A stretch of 64,000 nucleotides of DNA from Saccharothrix saharensis (GTDB taxonomy: Bacteria > Actinomycetota > Actinomycetes > Mycobacteriales > Pseudonocardiaceae). The stretch covers positions 1,984,001 to 2,048,000 of the forward strand of contig NZ_VFPP01000001.1 of NCBI RefSeq assembly GCF_006716745.1, read 5' to 3'. Position 1 is the first letter of the stretch; every line of letters begins with the position of its first letter. Positions 50,016 through 57,809 of this stretch are shown one piece after another. The position numbers and the translations under genes were made by a program. Under the pieces are notes generated by a model. It had not been told where the DNA came from. It saw only the letters and a list, made by a program, of their open reading frames with translations, and did no database searches.

Positions 50016-51023
50016 ATGCCTGTGCACGTCGCCGCTTCGGCGAGCCCGGCCGAGCCCATCGGGTCGACGGGTCTGTGGTTGACCAGCATCGCCGTCCTGG
50101 TGGCGCTGCTGGTGGCCGACTTCGTGGTCACCCGCCGCCCGCACGAGGTGTCGCTGCGCGAAGCCGCCGGGTGGTCGGTGTTCTACCTCGCGTTGCCGGT
50201 GGCGTTCGGGTTCTGGCTGTGGCAGGCGTTCGACGCGGACCGGGCGCTGGAGTTCATGACCGGCTTCGTGGTCGAGAAGTCGCTGTCGGTGGACAACCTG
50301 TTCGTCTTCATGCTGCTGCTCGCCGCCTTCGCCGTGCCCAACGAGGTGCAGCAGCGGGTGCTGCTCTACGGCATCGTCGGCGCGCTGGTGCTGCGCGGCG
50401 TCTTCATCGCGGCCGGCGCGGCGATGCTGTCGGCCGGCACGTGGGCGTTCCTGGTGTTCGGGCTGGTGCTGTTCGCGTCGGCGGTGAAGATCCTGCGCGA
50501 GGCGATGGCCGGGCACGCCGGGGAGCGTGACATCAACGGGATGCGGTCGGTCCGGCTGCTGCGCCGGCTGATGCCGGTCACCGACGACTACCGGGGCGCC
50601 CGCCTGACCGTCCGCGAGAACGGCCGACGCGCGCTCACGCCGCTGGCCGTCGTGGTGGTGGCGGTGTTCGCCACCGACGTGGTCTTCGCCGTCGACTCCG
50701 TGCCCGCCGTCTACGGCATCACCGACGACCCCTACCTGGTGTTCGCCACCAACGCGTTCGCCCTGCTCGGCCTGCGCGCCCTGTACTTCGTGCTGCACAC
50801 CGCGCTGGCGAAGCTCGTCCACCTCAACCACGGCCTGGCGATCATCCTCGCGTTCATCGGCGCGAAGCTGGTGTTGCACTGGGCGCACGGGATCTGGCCG
50901 GCCGTGCCCGAGATCCCCACGCCGCTCTCCCTCGCGGTGATCATCCTGGTGCTCGCCACCGTCACCGTGACGAGCCTGCGCTCCAGCCGCCGCGTCGAGC
51001 AACCGACCGCCCCACCGGACTGA
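50016..51023 (+). CDS. TerC/Alx-family membrane protein, probable manganese exporter
   Basis: 335 residues with about eight to nine membrane helices. TerC motifs are EFMTGFVVEKSLSVDNLFVF, FATDVVFAVDSVPAVYGIT and ATNAFALLGLRALYFVL, with the conserved acidic residues Glu and Asp in the two membrane repeats. Alx and related proteins export Mn2+ and relieve metal stress. GAGGAG lies 7 nt before ATG 50016; a start at 49998 would lie inside the regulatory hairpin. Control by the yybP-ykoY riboswitch supports manganese as substrate. Confidence 0.9.
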   Translation: MPVHVAASASPAEPIGSTGLWLTSIAVLVALLVADFVVTRRPHEVSLREAAGWSVFYLALPVAFGFWLWQAFDADRALEFMTGFVVEKSLSVDNLFVFMLLLAAFAVPNEVQQRVLLYGIVGALVLRGVFIAAGAAMLSAGTWAFLVFGLVLFASAVKILREAMAGHAGERDINGMRSVRLLRRLMPVTDDYRGARLTVRENGRRALTPLAVVVVAVFATDVVFAVDSVPAVYGITDDPYLVFATNAFALLGLRALYFVLHTALAKLVHLNHGLAIILAFIGAKLVLHWAHGIWPAVPEIPTPLSLAVIILVLATVTVTSLRSSRRVEQPTAPPD

Positions 51024-51120
51024 TCACGGCCCACCCCTCTTGGCGGCGGCGACCGACGGCACCCACCCCCCTGTGCCGGGTCGCCGCCGCCTGCCCATTC
51101 GGCGGCCAGGCGGTCCGAGG

Positions 51121-51903
51121 TCAGCCGCGTTCGCCCAGGGTCAGCCGGTCGCGCAGGCCGGCGGCGGTGAACGCGGCGATCAAGGCGTCCCGGCCCTCGG
51201 TGAAGTGCGACCAGCTGTCGTAGTGGACCGGCACGACCTGGCGCGCGCCCAGGACCTCGGCGGCCTTCGCGGCTTGCGCGCTGTCCAGCACGATGGTCCG
51301 GCCGTCGAACAGGATCGGGAAGCGGGGAGCGCCGGCGAAGAGGACGGCCGTGTCCACCGGGCCGAAGCGCGCGGCGATCTGCTCGACCGCATCCAACGAG
51401 GCGTTGTCGCCGCTGACGTAGACCGTGGGCAGGCCGTCACCGGTCAGCACGAAGCCGACGACCTGGCCGGTGATCGGCTCGACCTCCGCGCGGTCCAGCG
51501 GTCCGTGGATGGCGGGCACACCGGTCACCGTGAGCGAGCCGCCGTCGGGGCGGTCGAGCCGGACGGGCTCCCAGTCGGCCAGGCCCCGGGCGCCCCCGCC
51601 CAGCCGCTGCCCGCCGCCGGGCGTGGTGAGGGTGAGCGGGACGTCGGCGAGCAGCGCGCGGCCCGCGCGGTCGAGGTTGTCGGGGTGCTCGTCGTGCGAG
51701 AGCAGGACCACGTCGACGCGGCCGAGGTCGGCCGGCGCGGCGGCGGGCGGTGCGGTCTTGGTCAGCAGGCCGCGCGGCACCGGGTACTCGCCCGGCTCGT
51801 CGAACGTCGGGTCGGTCAGGAACGTCAGCCCACCGTAGGTGAACAGGGCGGTCGGACCGCCGAGCACGCGGACGGCGAGCCGCCGGCCGAGGGTGTCGGT
51901 CAT
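51121..51903 (-). CDS. Metallo-beta-lactamase-fold hydrolase (UlaG-like)
   Basis: 260 residues. The HxxxxD metal motif is SHDEHPDNLD, with TALFTYGGLTFLTDPTF before it and VPAIHGP, YVSGDNASLDAV, VLDSAQAAK and VPVHYDSWSHF after it, in the order of UlaG-type MBL proteins. Cytosolic, with unknown substrate (lactonase or phosphoesterase by family). It is divergent from the CGNR regulator gene with an operator between them, so it is the likely target of that regulator. Confidence 0.85.
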   Translation of the reverse strand: MTDTLGRRLAVRVLGGPTALFTYGGLTFLTDPTFDEPGEYPVPRGLLTKTAPPAAAPADLGRVDVVLLSHDEHPDNLDRAGRALLADVPLTLTTPGGGQRLGGGARGLADWEPVRLDRPDGGSLTVTGVPAIHGPLDRAEVEPITGQVVGFVLTGDGLPTVYVSGDNASLDAVEQIAARFGPVDTAVLFAGAPRFPILFDGRTIVLDSAQAAKAAEVLGARQVVPVHYDSWSHFTEGRDALIAAFTAAGLRDRLTLGERG

Positions 51904-51909
51904 CAGAAC

Positions 51910-51962
51910 CTCACGGATGATCTAGTGGTTATCCGTGAGTGACGGTAGCCCCTTCTCACGGA
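51910..51962. promoter_or_regulatory. Operator candidate between MBL and CGNR genes
   Basis: CTCACGGAT (51910-51918) and ATCCGTGAG (51931-51939) are perfect 9-bp inverted arms with 12 bp between. A third copy of the half site, CTCACGGA, lies at 51955-51962. The array covers the 84-bp gap between the divergent genes and starts 7 bp from the MBL start codon. Confidence 0.72.
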
Positions 51963-51987
51963 AAAACACAACTCGTACCATGAGAGG

Positions 51988-52572
51988 GTGACCGACGAGC
52001 CTGTGCCGCCGCCCGCACCGGGCGCGGAGGACCACCTCGCCCTCGACTTCGTCAACAGCGCCCTGGCGCTGCCCGGCGGGCAGTTCATCGACCTGCTCGG
52101 CACGCCCGCGGCGACGAACCAGTGGCTGTTCGAGCGCGGCCTCGCCCCGGCCGACGCCGGGGTGCGGGAGATGTGCGCGAGCCAACTGCGCTCGCTGCGG
52201 GAGAACCTGAGGTCGTTGTTCGCCGCACGCGTCGCCGAGGTGCCCGCCCTGCCCTCGGCGCTGTCCGCCGTCAACGACGCGTTGAGCAAGGCGCCCACCG
52301 CCGCCCTGTTGCAGTGGGACGAGACGACCGGCCCCTACCGCGCGACGCCGTGCCCCACCAACGAGATCCTCGACCGGGCCCTCGCGACGCTCGCGGCCAA
52401 CGCGGCCGACCTCCTCACCGGCCCCGACGCCGAACGCCTCACCCGGTGCGGCTCGCCGCCGTGCAACCGCTACCTGCTGCGCCACGGCCGCCGGCACTGG
52501 TGCTCCACGCGCTGCGGCGACCGCGCCCGCGCCGCGCGCGCCTACGCCCGTCGCACGCAGAAGGCCGGCTGA
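51988..52572 (+). CDS. CGNR zinc-finger transcriptional regulator
   Basis: 194 residues, GTG start. The N-terminal ABATE-like domain (LALDFVNSALALPGGQFIDLLGT in parts) binds a stress ligand. The C-terminal zinc finger has two Cys pairs (RCGSPPCNRYLL, then HWCSTRCGDRARAARAYARR), as in the CGNR family. It probably controls itself and the MBL hydrolase through the CTCACGGAT repeats. The start is close behind the third half site, consistent with autoregulation. Confidence 0.87.
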   Translation: MTDEPVPPPAPGAEDHLALDFVNSALALPGGQFIDLLGTPAATNQWLFERGLAPADAGVREMCASQLRSLRENLRSLFAARVAEVPALPSALSAVNDALSKAPTAALLQWDETTGPYRATPCPTNEILDRALATLAANAADLLTGPDAERLTRCGSPPCNRYLLRHGRRHWCSTRCGDRARAARAYARRTQKAG

Positions 52573-52592
52573 CCGACGACGGAAGGCGTCCG

Positions 52593-52778
52593 CCGTCGCC
52601 CGATGGGAGGATTCCGGTCGGGAGATCTGCGACTACGTGCGGCGCAGCCGGGCGCTCGCGGTGGACGCGGCGAAGCGGCCGACCTTCGGCAGTCGGCGGC
52701 CGGTGTGGGCGACGCGGCAGGCGACCCGGCTGTTCGGCCACCTGCCGTTGCCGCCGGGACGCGCGCAGGTCGCGGCGC
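52593..52778 (+). pseudogene. Possible C-terminal gene remnant, family unknown
   Basis: One plus-strand frame reads RWEDSGREICDYVRRSRALA, VDAAKRPTFGSRRP and TRLFGHLPLPPGRAQVAALT with coding-like third positions, but has no start codon of its own and runs into the convergent protease-nuclease gene. It may be the tail of a lost gene. I do not recognise the family. Confidence 0.25.
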
Positions 52779-54608
52779 TCACCACTGGATGTCGGTCAAC
52801 GCCTCCAGCGGTGCGCGCTCGTCCAGCGATTCCGGCACGACCAGCGTGTCCGCGGCTCGCAGCGCCGCCGGGAACGTGAAGCCGCACCGCCGCTCCACCT
52901 CGTCCAGCCGCACCTGGAACACGCGGAACTCGTCCAGGTCCAGCGATTCCAACTGGTTCAGGTTCTGCGTGAGCACGAACGCCCGCGCCGTCAGCGTGCC
53001 CGCCGACACGAACGCGATCACCTTCCAGTACTCGCGCGGCAGCGCCACGCCGCGGAACACCCGGTCGTCCGACTGGAACACCGGGCCGCCGTAGACGCTC
53101 ACCCTGAGGTCGTCGACGTCCGCATCGGACAGCACCGCGTCCTCCAGCCGACCCCACAGGCCCTGTCGCATGCTCTGGTTGAAGTCGTCCATCTGGGGCG
53201 TGATGTTGGTGAAGAAGAACGAGTCGACGTTCGCCCGCTCGGCCACCGCCTTCGGCCCCCACAGCAGGTCCGCGCGCCGCGCCAGGTGACCGCGGTCGAG
53301 GCGGTTGCCCCGGTACAGCTCGTCGCCGACCTGGAACTCGGCCGGCACCCGCCGGTCGAGCACGAACGGGATGCCGGTGCGGTTGACGGACTTCAGGTCG
53401 CCGCCGTCGATGTTCCACGCCACCCAGAACGCGAACCGCCGCGACTTGCTCTGCGCCAGCGAGAAGTGCGTGTAGTCGATCACGACGGACCCGTTCAGCT
53501 CGACCGCGTCCGCCCGGGTCGCCTCACCCAGCTCCGGCACGCCCACCGGCGTGCCGAGGAAGTTCTCGTCGAACCCGACCAGCGCGGCGCGGGTCTGCGG
53601 TTCGCGCGGCGGCCTGAGCGTGATGCCGAGCTTCTCGAACACCGAGCCGGGCAGGCACGCCAGCGCGTGCTCGTCCGGGCTGTCACCTGCCTCGCCCGCG
53701 AAGTGCAGGCCGGCCATGGTCCGACCGGTCCGACCGTTGGCCGCCTTGAACACCCACGCGGAACCGGAGTCGCCACCCATGCTGATCTCGCCGCCGGCCG
53801 CCGGGCGCGCCGGGTCCGGCCCGATCTCGAAGCAGCCGATCTGCCGCGGGCCCACGCCCGGGCCGTAGTCGATCTTCACCAGGGTGTCCACGCGCCGGAC
53901 GACGCCGTGCGTGACGCCGGTCGTCCGACCGCTCTTGACGACCTTGTCGCCCAGTTCCGGCTCGCCCAGCTCGTCGATCCGCACGCCCAGGTCGAGGATC
54001 TCCGACTCGAACCGCCGGTCCTCGATGGTGGCGATGGCGCAGTCCCCCGCCGCGCCCAGGTGCGACCGGACGAGCCGGCCGAGGCGGTTGCGGTCGGTGC
54101 GGTTGTCGTCGTGCACGCCGGGCTGCACCACGTCCTCGCCGATGGCGCCGCTCGGGCCGTGCAGGACGTGCCAGTTGCTCAGCACGTACGGCGTGCCGTC
54201 GACCCGGTCGTGCACGACGCAGCCGACCGTGCCCGCGGAGATCCGCACGTGACCCACGCTCACGCCCGGCACCACCGGGTCGACGCGCGTCTTGCGGACG
54301 TCGCTGACCGTCTCCTCCACCACGTGGAAGTCGACGCGGTAGTCGCGTTGCAGCACGTCGGTGGGCACGGGGACGCCGTCCACCTCGATCGTCCCCGGCA
54401 GCAGCGCGGTGCCGAGCGCCCGCAACGCCTCGGGCTCCGCCTTCTGCCGGACGGTGAACTGGATGGCGATCTCGTCCGTCGGCTTGCCGTCGGCGACCTT
54501 GTAGCCGATCCCGATCGAGGAGACGTTCGGGTCCCGCAGGTAGTCCGCGCCCTTGGTGCGCACGAACCGCCGCAGCGAGGCGGTCACACCGTTCTTCTTC
54601 TTGACCAT
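52779..54608 (-). CDS. Trypsin-like protease fused to DNA/RNA non-specific endonuclease
   Basis: 609 residues without a signal peptide (MVKKKNGVTASLRRF). A trypsin-fold protease spans about 25-335: His147 in YVLSNWHVLHG, Asp189 in AAGDCAIATI, Ser281 in SMGGDSGSAW, with GRTTGVTHG between. About 370-600 is a NUC1/EndA-type nuclease: DRGHLARRADLLWG (catalytic His441) and FFFTNITPQMDDFNQ (Asn468, metal site). NUC enzymes cut DNA and RNA without sequence preference. Protease control of the nuclease, by self-cleavage, is a fair inference. AGGGGG precedes ATG 54608. It is possibly a defence or toxin effector, since TIR-NACHT genes lie nearby. Confidence 0.85.
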   Translation of the reverse strand: MVKKKNGVTASLRRFVRTKGADYLRDPNVSSIGIGYKVADGKPTDEIAIQFTVRQKAEPEALRALGTALLPGTIEVDGVPVPTDVLQRDYRVDFHVVEETVSDVRKTRVDPVVPGVSVGHVRISAGTVGCVVHDRVDGTPYVLSNWHVLHGPSGAIGEDVVQPGVHDDNRTDRNRLGRLVRSHLGAAGDCAIATIEDRRFESEILDLGVRIDELGEPELGDKVVKSGRTTGVTHGVVRRVDTLVKIDYGPGVGPRQIGCFEIGPDPARPAAGGEISMGGDSGSAWVFKAANGRTGRTMAGLHFAGEAGDSPDEHALACLPGSVFEKLGITLRPPREPQTRAALVGFDENFLGTPVGVPELGEATRADAVELNGSVVIDYTHFSLAQSKSRRFAFWVAWNIDGGDLKSVNRTGIPFVLDRRVPAEFQVGDELYRGNRLDRGHLARRADLLWGPKAVAERANVDSFFFTNITPQMDDFNQSMRQGLWGRLEDAVLSDADVDDLRVSVYGGPVFQSDDRVFRGVALPREYWKVIAFVSAGTLTARAFVLTQNLNQLESLDLDEFRVFQVRLDEVERRCGFTFPAALRAADTLVVPESLDERAPLEALTDIQW

Positions 54609-54870
54609 GAGCGCAAACCCCCTGTGTGCGCGCGTCGGTGGCCTTGCTGTCGACGTCCCCCGATCCGGTGTTAGCTCGGACCCACCGCATTCACCCGTTC
54701 GACGTAGTAGGTAGCCACCGAATGCAGTCTCCACTACCGAGAAGGCTGAAAGTTGACCATCGGACGACTGATCGTTGAACTCTGATCGGACCTGTCGCCG
54801 CACGTGTGCGCGTGCTGTGGTTCAAGGACGAGCACGTTCCCCGACGACACCCTGCCCTGTTGGAGGAGCC

Positions 54871-56070
54871 GTGAAGATCGGATACGTAGTGGTGGCGAGC
54901 GCGCTGCTGGCCGGCCTCGCCGCGCCGGCCGCCCATGCCGCACCCGTGCCGCAAGCCGACGTGCTGTACGCGCAGCACCCGCAGGCCGTGGCCGGCAGCT
55001 ACATCGTGGTGCTGAAGCGGCACTCGGACCTGGCCGCCGCCCGGTCCGCCGCGCCGCAGGTCACGTTCACGTACGGGACGGCGCTGCCCGGGTTCGCGAT
55101 GCGGGCCGGCGCGGCGGAGGCCCGACGGCTGGCCGCCGACCCGCGCGTCGCCTACGTGGCGCAGGACCTGCGGGTCGGGCTGCCGGGCAACGACCTGGTG
55201 GCGCAGGACCTGGTGGTGCAGCCGAACCCGCCGTCCTGGGGCTTGGACCGGATCGACCAGCGCTCCCTGCCGCTGGACAAGAAGTACTTCCACCCGAACA
55301 CCGCGTCGTCCGTGCGGGCGTACGTCTTCGGCACCGGCATCCGGTACACGCACCAGGAGTTCGACGGCGCGGCCGTGCCCGGTTACGACGCGGTCGGCGG
55401 CGTCACCCCGCCCGGCAACGACTGCAACGGCCACGGCACCCACATGGCCGGCACGGTCGGCGGCCGGACCACCGGCGTGGCCAAGGACGTGACGCTGGTG
55501 TCCGTGCGGGTGCTGAACTGCCAGGGCTCGGGCACGTACTCGCAGATCATCGCCGGGATCGACTGGGCGACCCGGGACGCGGCGGCCAGTGGCCGGCCCG
55601 CGGTGGCGCTGATGACGCTCGGCGGTGCGGCGAACCAGGCGTTCAACGACGCCATCACCCGGTCGATCACCGCGAACGTGCACTACTCGGTGGTGTCCGG
55701 CGGCTCGAACGCGGACGCGTGCGCGTACTCCCCCGGCAGCACGCCGTTGGCGACGACGGTGGGGGCGACGGACGCCAACGACGCGAAGGCGAGCTTCTCC
55801 AACTACGGGTCGTGCATCGACGTGTGGGCGCCGGGCGTGAACATCACGTCGGCGTGGGGTACGTCGGACACCGCGTACTCGACCATCAGCGGTTCGACGG
55901 CGTCGGCGCACGCGGCGGGCGTCGCGGCGTTGTGGCGGCACCGGTTCCCGGGTGATTCGGCGGTGGCGGTGGCGGAGGCGCTGCGGGCCAACTCGACGCC
56001 CGGCGTGATCACCAACCCGGGCACGGGGTCGCCGAACCTGTTGCTGTTCATGGGGATGATCCCGGTGTAG
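54871..56070 (+). CDS. S8 subtilase homologue with degenerate active site
   Basis: 399 residues. Signal peptide (1-24, ending AAHA), an inhibitor-I9-like propeptide (about 40-110: GSYIVVLKRHSDLAAAR, VAYVAQDLRV), then a proteinase-K-type subtilase domain. The His motif is normal (DCNGHGTHMAG). The Asp motif reads YVFGTGIRYTHQEF instead of YVIDTGIR, so the catalytic Asp is Gly. The oxyanion Asn region reads VSGGSNADAC instead of AAGNxxxDAC. The Ser motif is ISGSTASAHAAG, one residue shorter than SGTSMASPHVAG. The enzyme is likely inactive or strongly altered. GGAGGAG supports the GTG at 54871. It is exported; the role is unknown. Confidence 0.87.
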   Translation: MKIGYVVVASALLAGLAAPAAHAAPVPQADVLYAQHPQAVAGSYIVVLKRHSDLAAARSAAPQVTFTYGTALPGFAMRAGAAEARRLAADPRVAYVAQDLRVGLPGNDLVAQDLVVQPNPPSWGLDRIDQRSLPLDKKYFHPNTASSVRAYVFGTGIRYTHQEFDGAAVPGYDAVGGVTPPGNDCNGHGTHMAGTVGGRTTGVAKDVTLVSVRVLNCQGSGTYSQIIAGIDWATRDAAASGRPAVALMTLGGAANQAFNDAITRSITANVHYSVVSGGSNADACAYSPGSTPLATTVGATDANDAKASFSNYGSCIDVWAPGVNITSAWGTSDTAYSTISGSTASAHAAGVAALWRHRFPGDSAVAVAEALRANSTPGVITNPGTGSPNLLLFMGMIPV

Positions 56071-56072
56071 GA

Positions 56073-56690
56073 CTACCGCAGGCCGCGGTCGCGGGCGTAG
56101 ACGGCGGCCTGCGTGCGGTCGCGCAGGCCGAGCCGGCCGAGGATGCGGGAGACGTGGTTCTTCACCGTGCCCTCGCTCACGTGCAGGCGTCCCGCGATCT
56201 CGCGGTTCGTGCGGCCGGCGGCGACCAGCCGCAGCACGTCCACTTCGCGTTCGGTGAGCCCGTCGGGGCGGTCGCTCGTCACCGCGGCCGCCAGGCGGGC
56301 CGCCGCGGCCGGGTCGAACTGGACGACGCCGGCGTGCGCGAGCCGCACGGCGGCGGCGAGCTCGGCCGCCGGGCGGTCCTTGAGCAGGTAGCCGCTCGCG
56401 CCGCCCCGCAACGCCCGGACCACGTACTCCTCGTCGTCGAACGTGGTCAGCATGACCACCTTGGCCCGCTCGTGGCGCAGGAGGCCGAGCGCGTCGATGC
56501 CGTCCAGCACGGGCATCCGGACGTCCATCAGCACGACGTCCGGGTCCTGCGCCGCGACCACCTCGACCGCCACCCGCCCGTCACCGGCCGTGCCGACGAC
56601 CGTGATGCCGGGTTGGAGGTCGAGCAGGGCGGCGATGCTCTCGCGGATGAGCTGCTGGTCGTCCACGACGACCACGCGCACGTCGTTCAC
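56073..56690 (-). CDS. NarL/LuxR-family response regulator
   Basis: 205 residues. The receiver domain has the acidic pocket VVVVDDQQL, the phosphoacceptor Asp56 (VVLMDVRMP) and Lys in GYLLKDRP. The C-terminal LuxR HTH is GLTEREVDVLRLVAAGRTNR and VSEGTVKNHVSRIL. The GTG start overlaps the kinase stop (GTGA), so partner and regulator are made together. It binds DNA after phosphorylation. The targets are unknown; the adjacent convergent subtilase is a candidate. Confidence 0.92.
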   Translation of the reverse strand: MNDVRVVVVDDQQLIRESIAALLDLQPGITVVGTAGDGRVAVEVVAAQDPDVVLMDVRMPVLDGIDALGLLRHERAKVVMLTTFDDEEYVVRALRGGASGYLLKDRPAAELAAAVRLAHAGVVQFDPAAAARLAAAVTSDRPDGLTEREVDVLRLVAAGRTNREIAGRLHVSEGTVKNHVSRILGRLGLRDRTQAAVYARDRGLR

Positions 56691-57736
56691 GCCGCCGCCC
56701 TTCTCGGCACCACCACGGTGAGCCGGGTGCCCGCTCCGCACGTCACGTCGACCGTCCCGCCGACCTGCGCGATCCGCTCCCGGAGCCCGCGCAGGCCGAA
56801 TCCCTCCCGTTCGGGTGCGAACCCGCTCCCGTTGTCGATGACGGCCAGCCGTGCCTCGCGGGGGCCGCAGTGCACCGTCACGGTGACGTCCGGGCCGCCG
56901 TGCCGCACGGCGTTCGTGATGCCTTCCTGCGCGGCCCGGTAGAGCGCCAGCAGGACGTTGGTCGCGTACCGGGACTCGTCACCCGTGCACGTGACATCGG
57001 CCCCGAGGGGTCCGGTGAGCCGCACCAGCGCGTCGCCCAACCGGAAGGGCTCGCGGAGTGCCCGGACGGACGTGCGCACGTCCTCCAACGCCTGCCGCGC
57101 CGACTGCCGTGCGTCCTCGATCGCCCGATCCGCCACCTCGGCGTCCTGCTGCCGGAACGCCACGGCCTTCTCCAGCAGCACCGACACCGCCGTGAGGTGG
57201 TGCCCGATCCCGTCGTGCACGTCCCGCGCCACCCGGTTCCGCTCCCCCGCCGCCGCCATCTCCGCCATCACCACCGCGAGGACCACCCCGATGCCGAACA
57301 TCACCAGGTCGGACACGTGCCCCACCGACCGGGTCCACCCGGGCACCGTCACCTGGAACGCCACCACCAGGAAGGCCATCACCGCCACCCCGACCCCGAC
57401 CGCCACCACCCGCCCGAACGCGAAGTACACCCCGAACGGCACCAGCAGGAACAACACCCGCGCCATGCCTGACCCGTCGGCGAACGCGACCACCACCACG
57501 AGCCCCGCCTGCACCGCCGTCAACCCAACCAGCCGCCACCGCGGCCCGACCCCGGCCGACCCGCGCTCCCACGACCCCGCCCACCGCGACCCGACCGCAT
57601 CGAGCGCCACGAGCGCGACGAGCCCGCCGACGAACGGCACCCACCGCGCCTCCCCGAGCCCGCTCAACCCGGCGTAACCCCCGACGGCCAGCACCACCCC
57701 GCACAGCAGGGGCGACAACCACGGCAGAGGACGCAC
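56687..57736 (-). CDS. NarL-type sensor histidine kinase (HisKA_3)
   Basis: 349 residues with five to six N-terminal membrane helices and no large external sensor loop. The H-box is RNRVARDVHDGIGHH (His174). The N-box is AAQEGITNAVRHGG, and the G-boxes are VIDNGSGFAP and GFGLRGLRERI. It probably senses the membrane or cell envelope. It is encoded upstream of and coupled to its response regulator. Confidence 0.92.
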   Translation of the reverse strand: MRPLPWLSPLLCGVVLAVGGYAGLSGLGEARWVPFVGGLVALVALDAVGSRWAGSWERGSAGVGPRWRLVGLTAVQAGLVVVVAFADGSGMARVLFLLVPFGVYFAFGRVVAVGVGVAVMAFLVVAFQVTVPGWTRSVGHVSDLVMFGIGVVLAVVMAEMAAAGERNRVARDVHDGIGHHLTAVSVLLEKAVAFRQQDAEVADRAIEDARQSARQALEDVRTSVRALREPFRLGDALVRLTGPLGADVTCTGDESRYATNVLLALYRAAQEGITNAVRHGGPDVTVTVHCGPREARLAVIDNGSGFAPEREGFGLRGLRERIAQVGGTVDVTCGAGTRLTVVVPRRAAA

Positions 57737-57809
57737 GTCCGTAGGCTACGACGCGCCCGAGCCGCCGGGTGCCCCCTTCGACGCCGGAGCGGCCATCGTC
57801 GCGCGCCAC

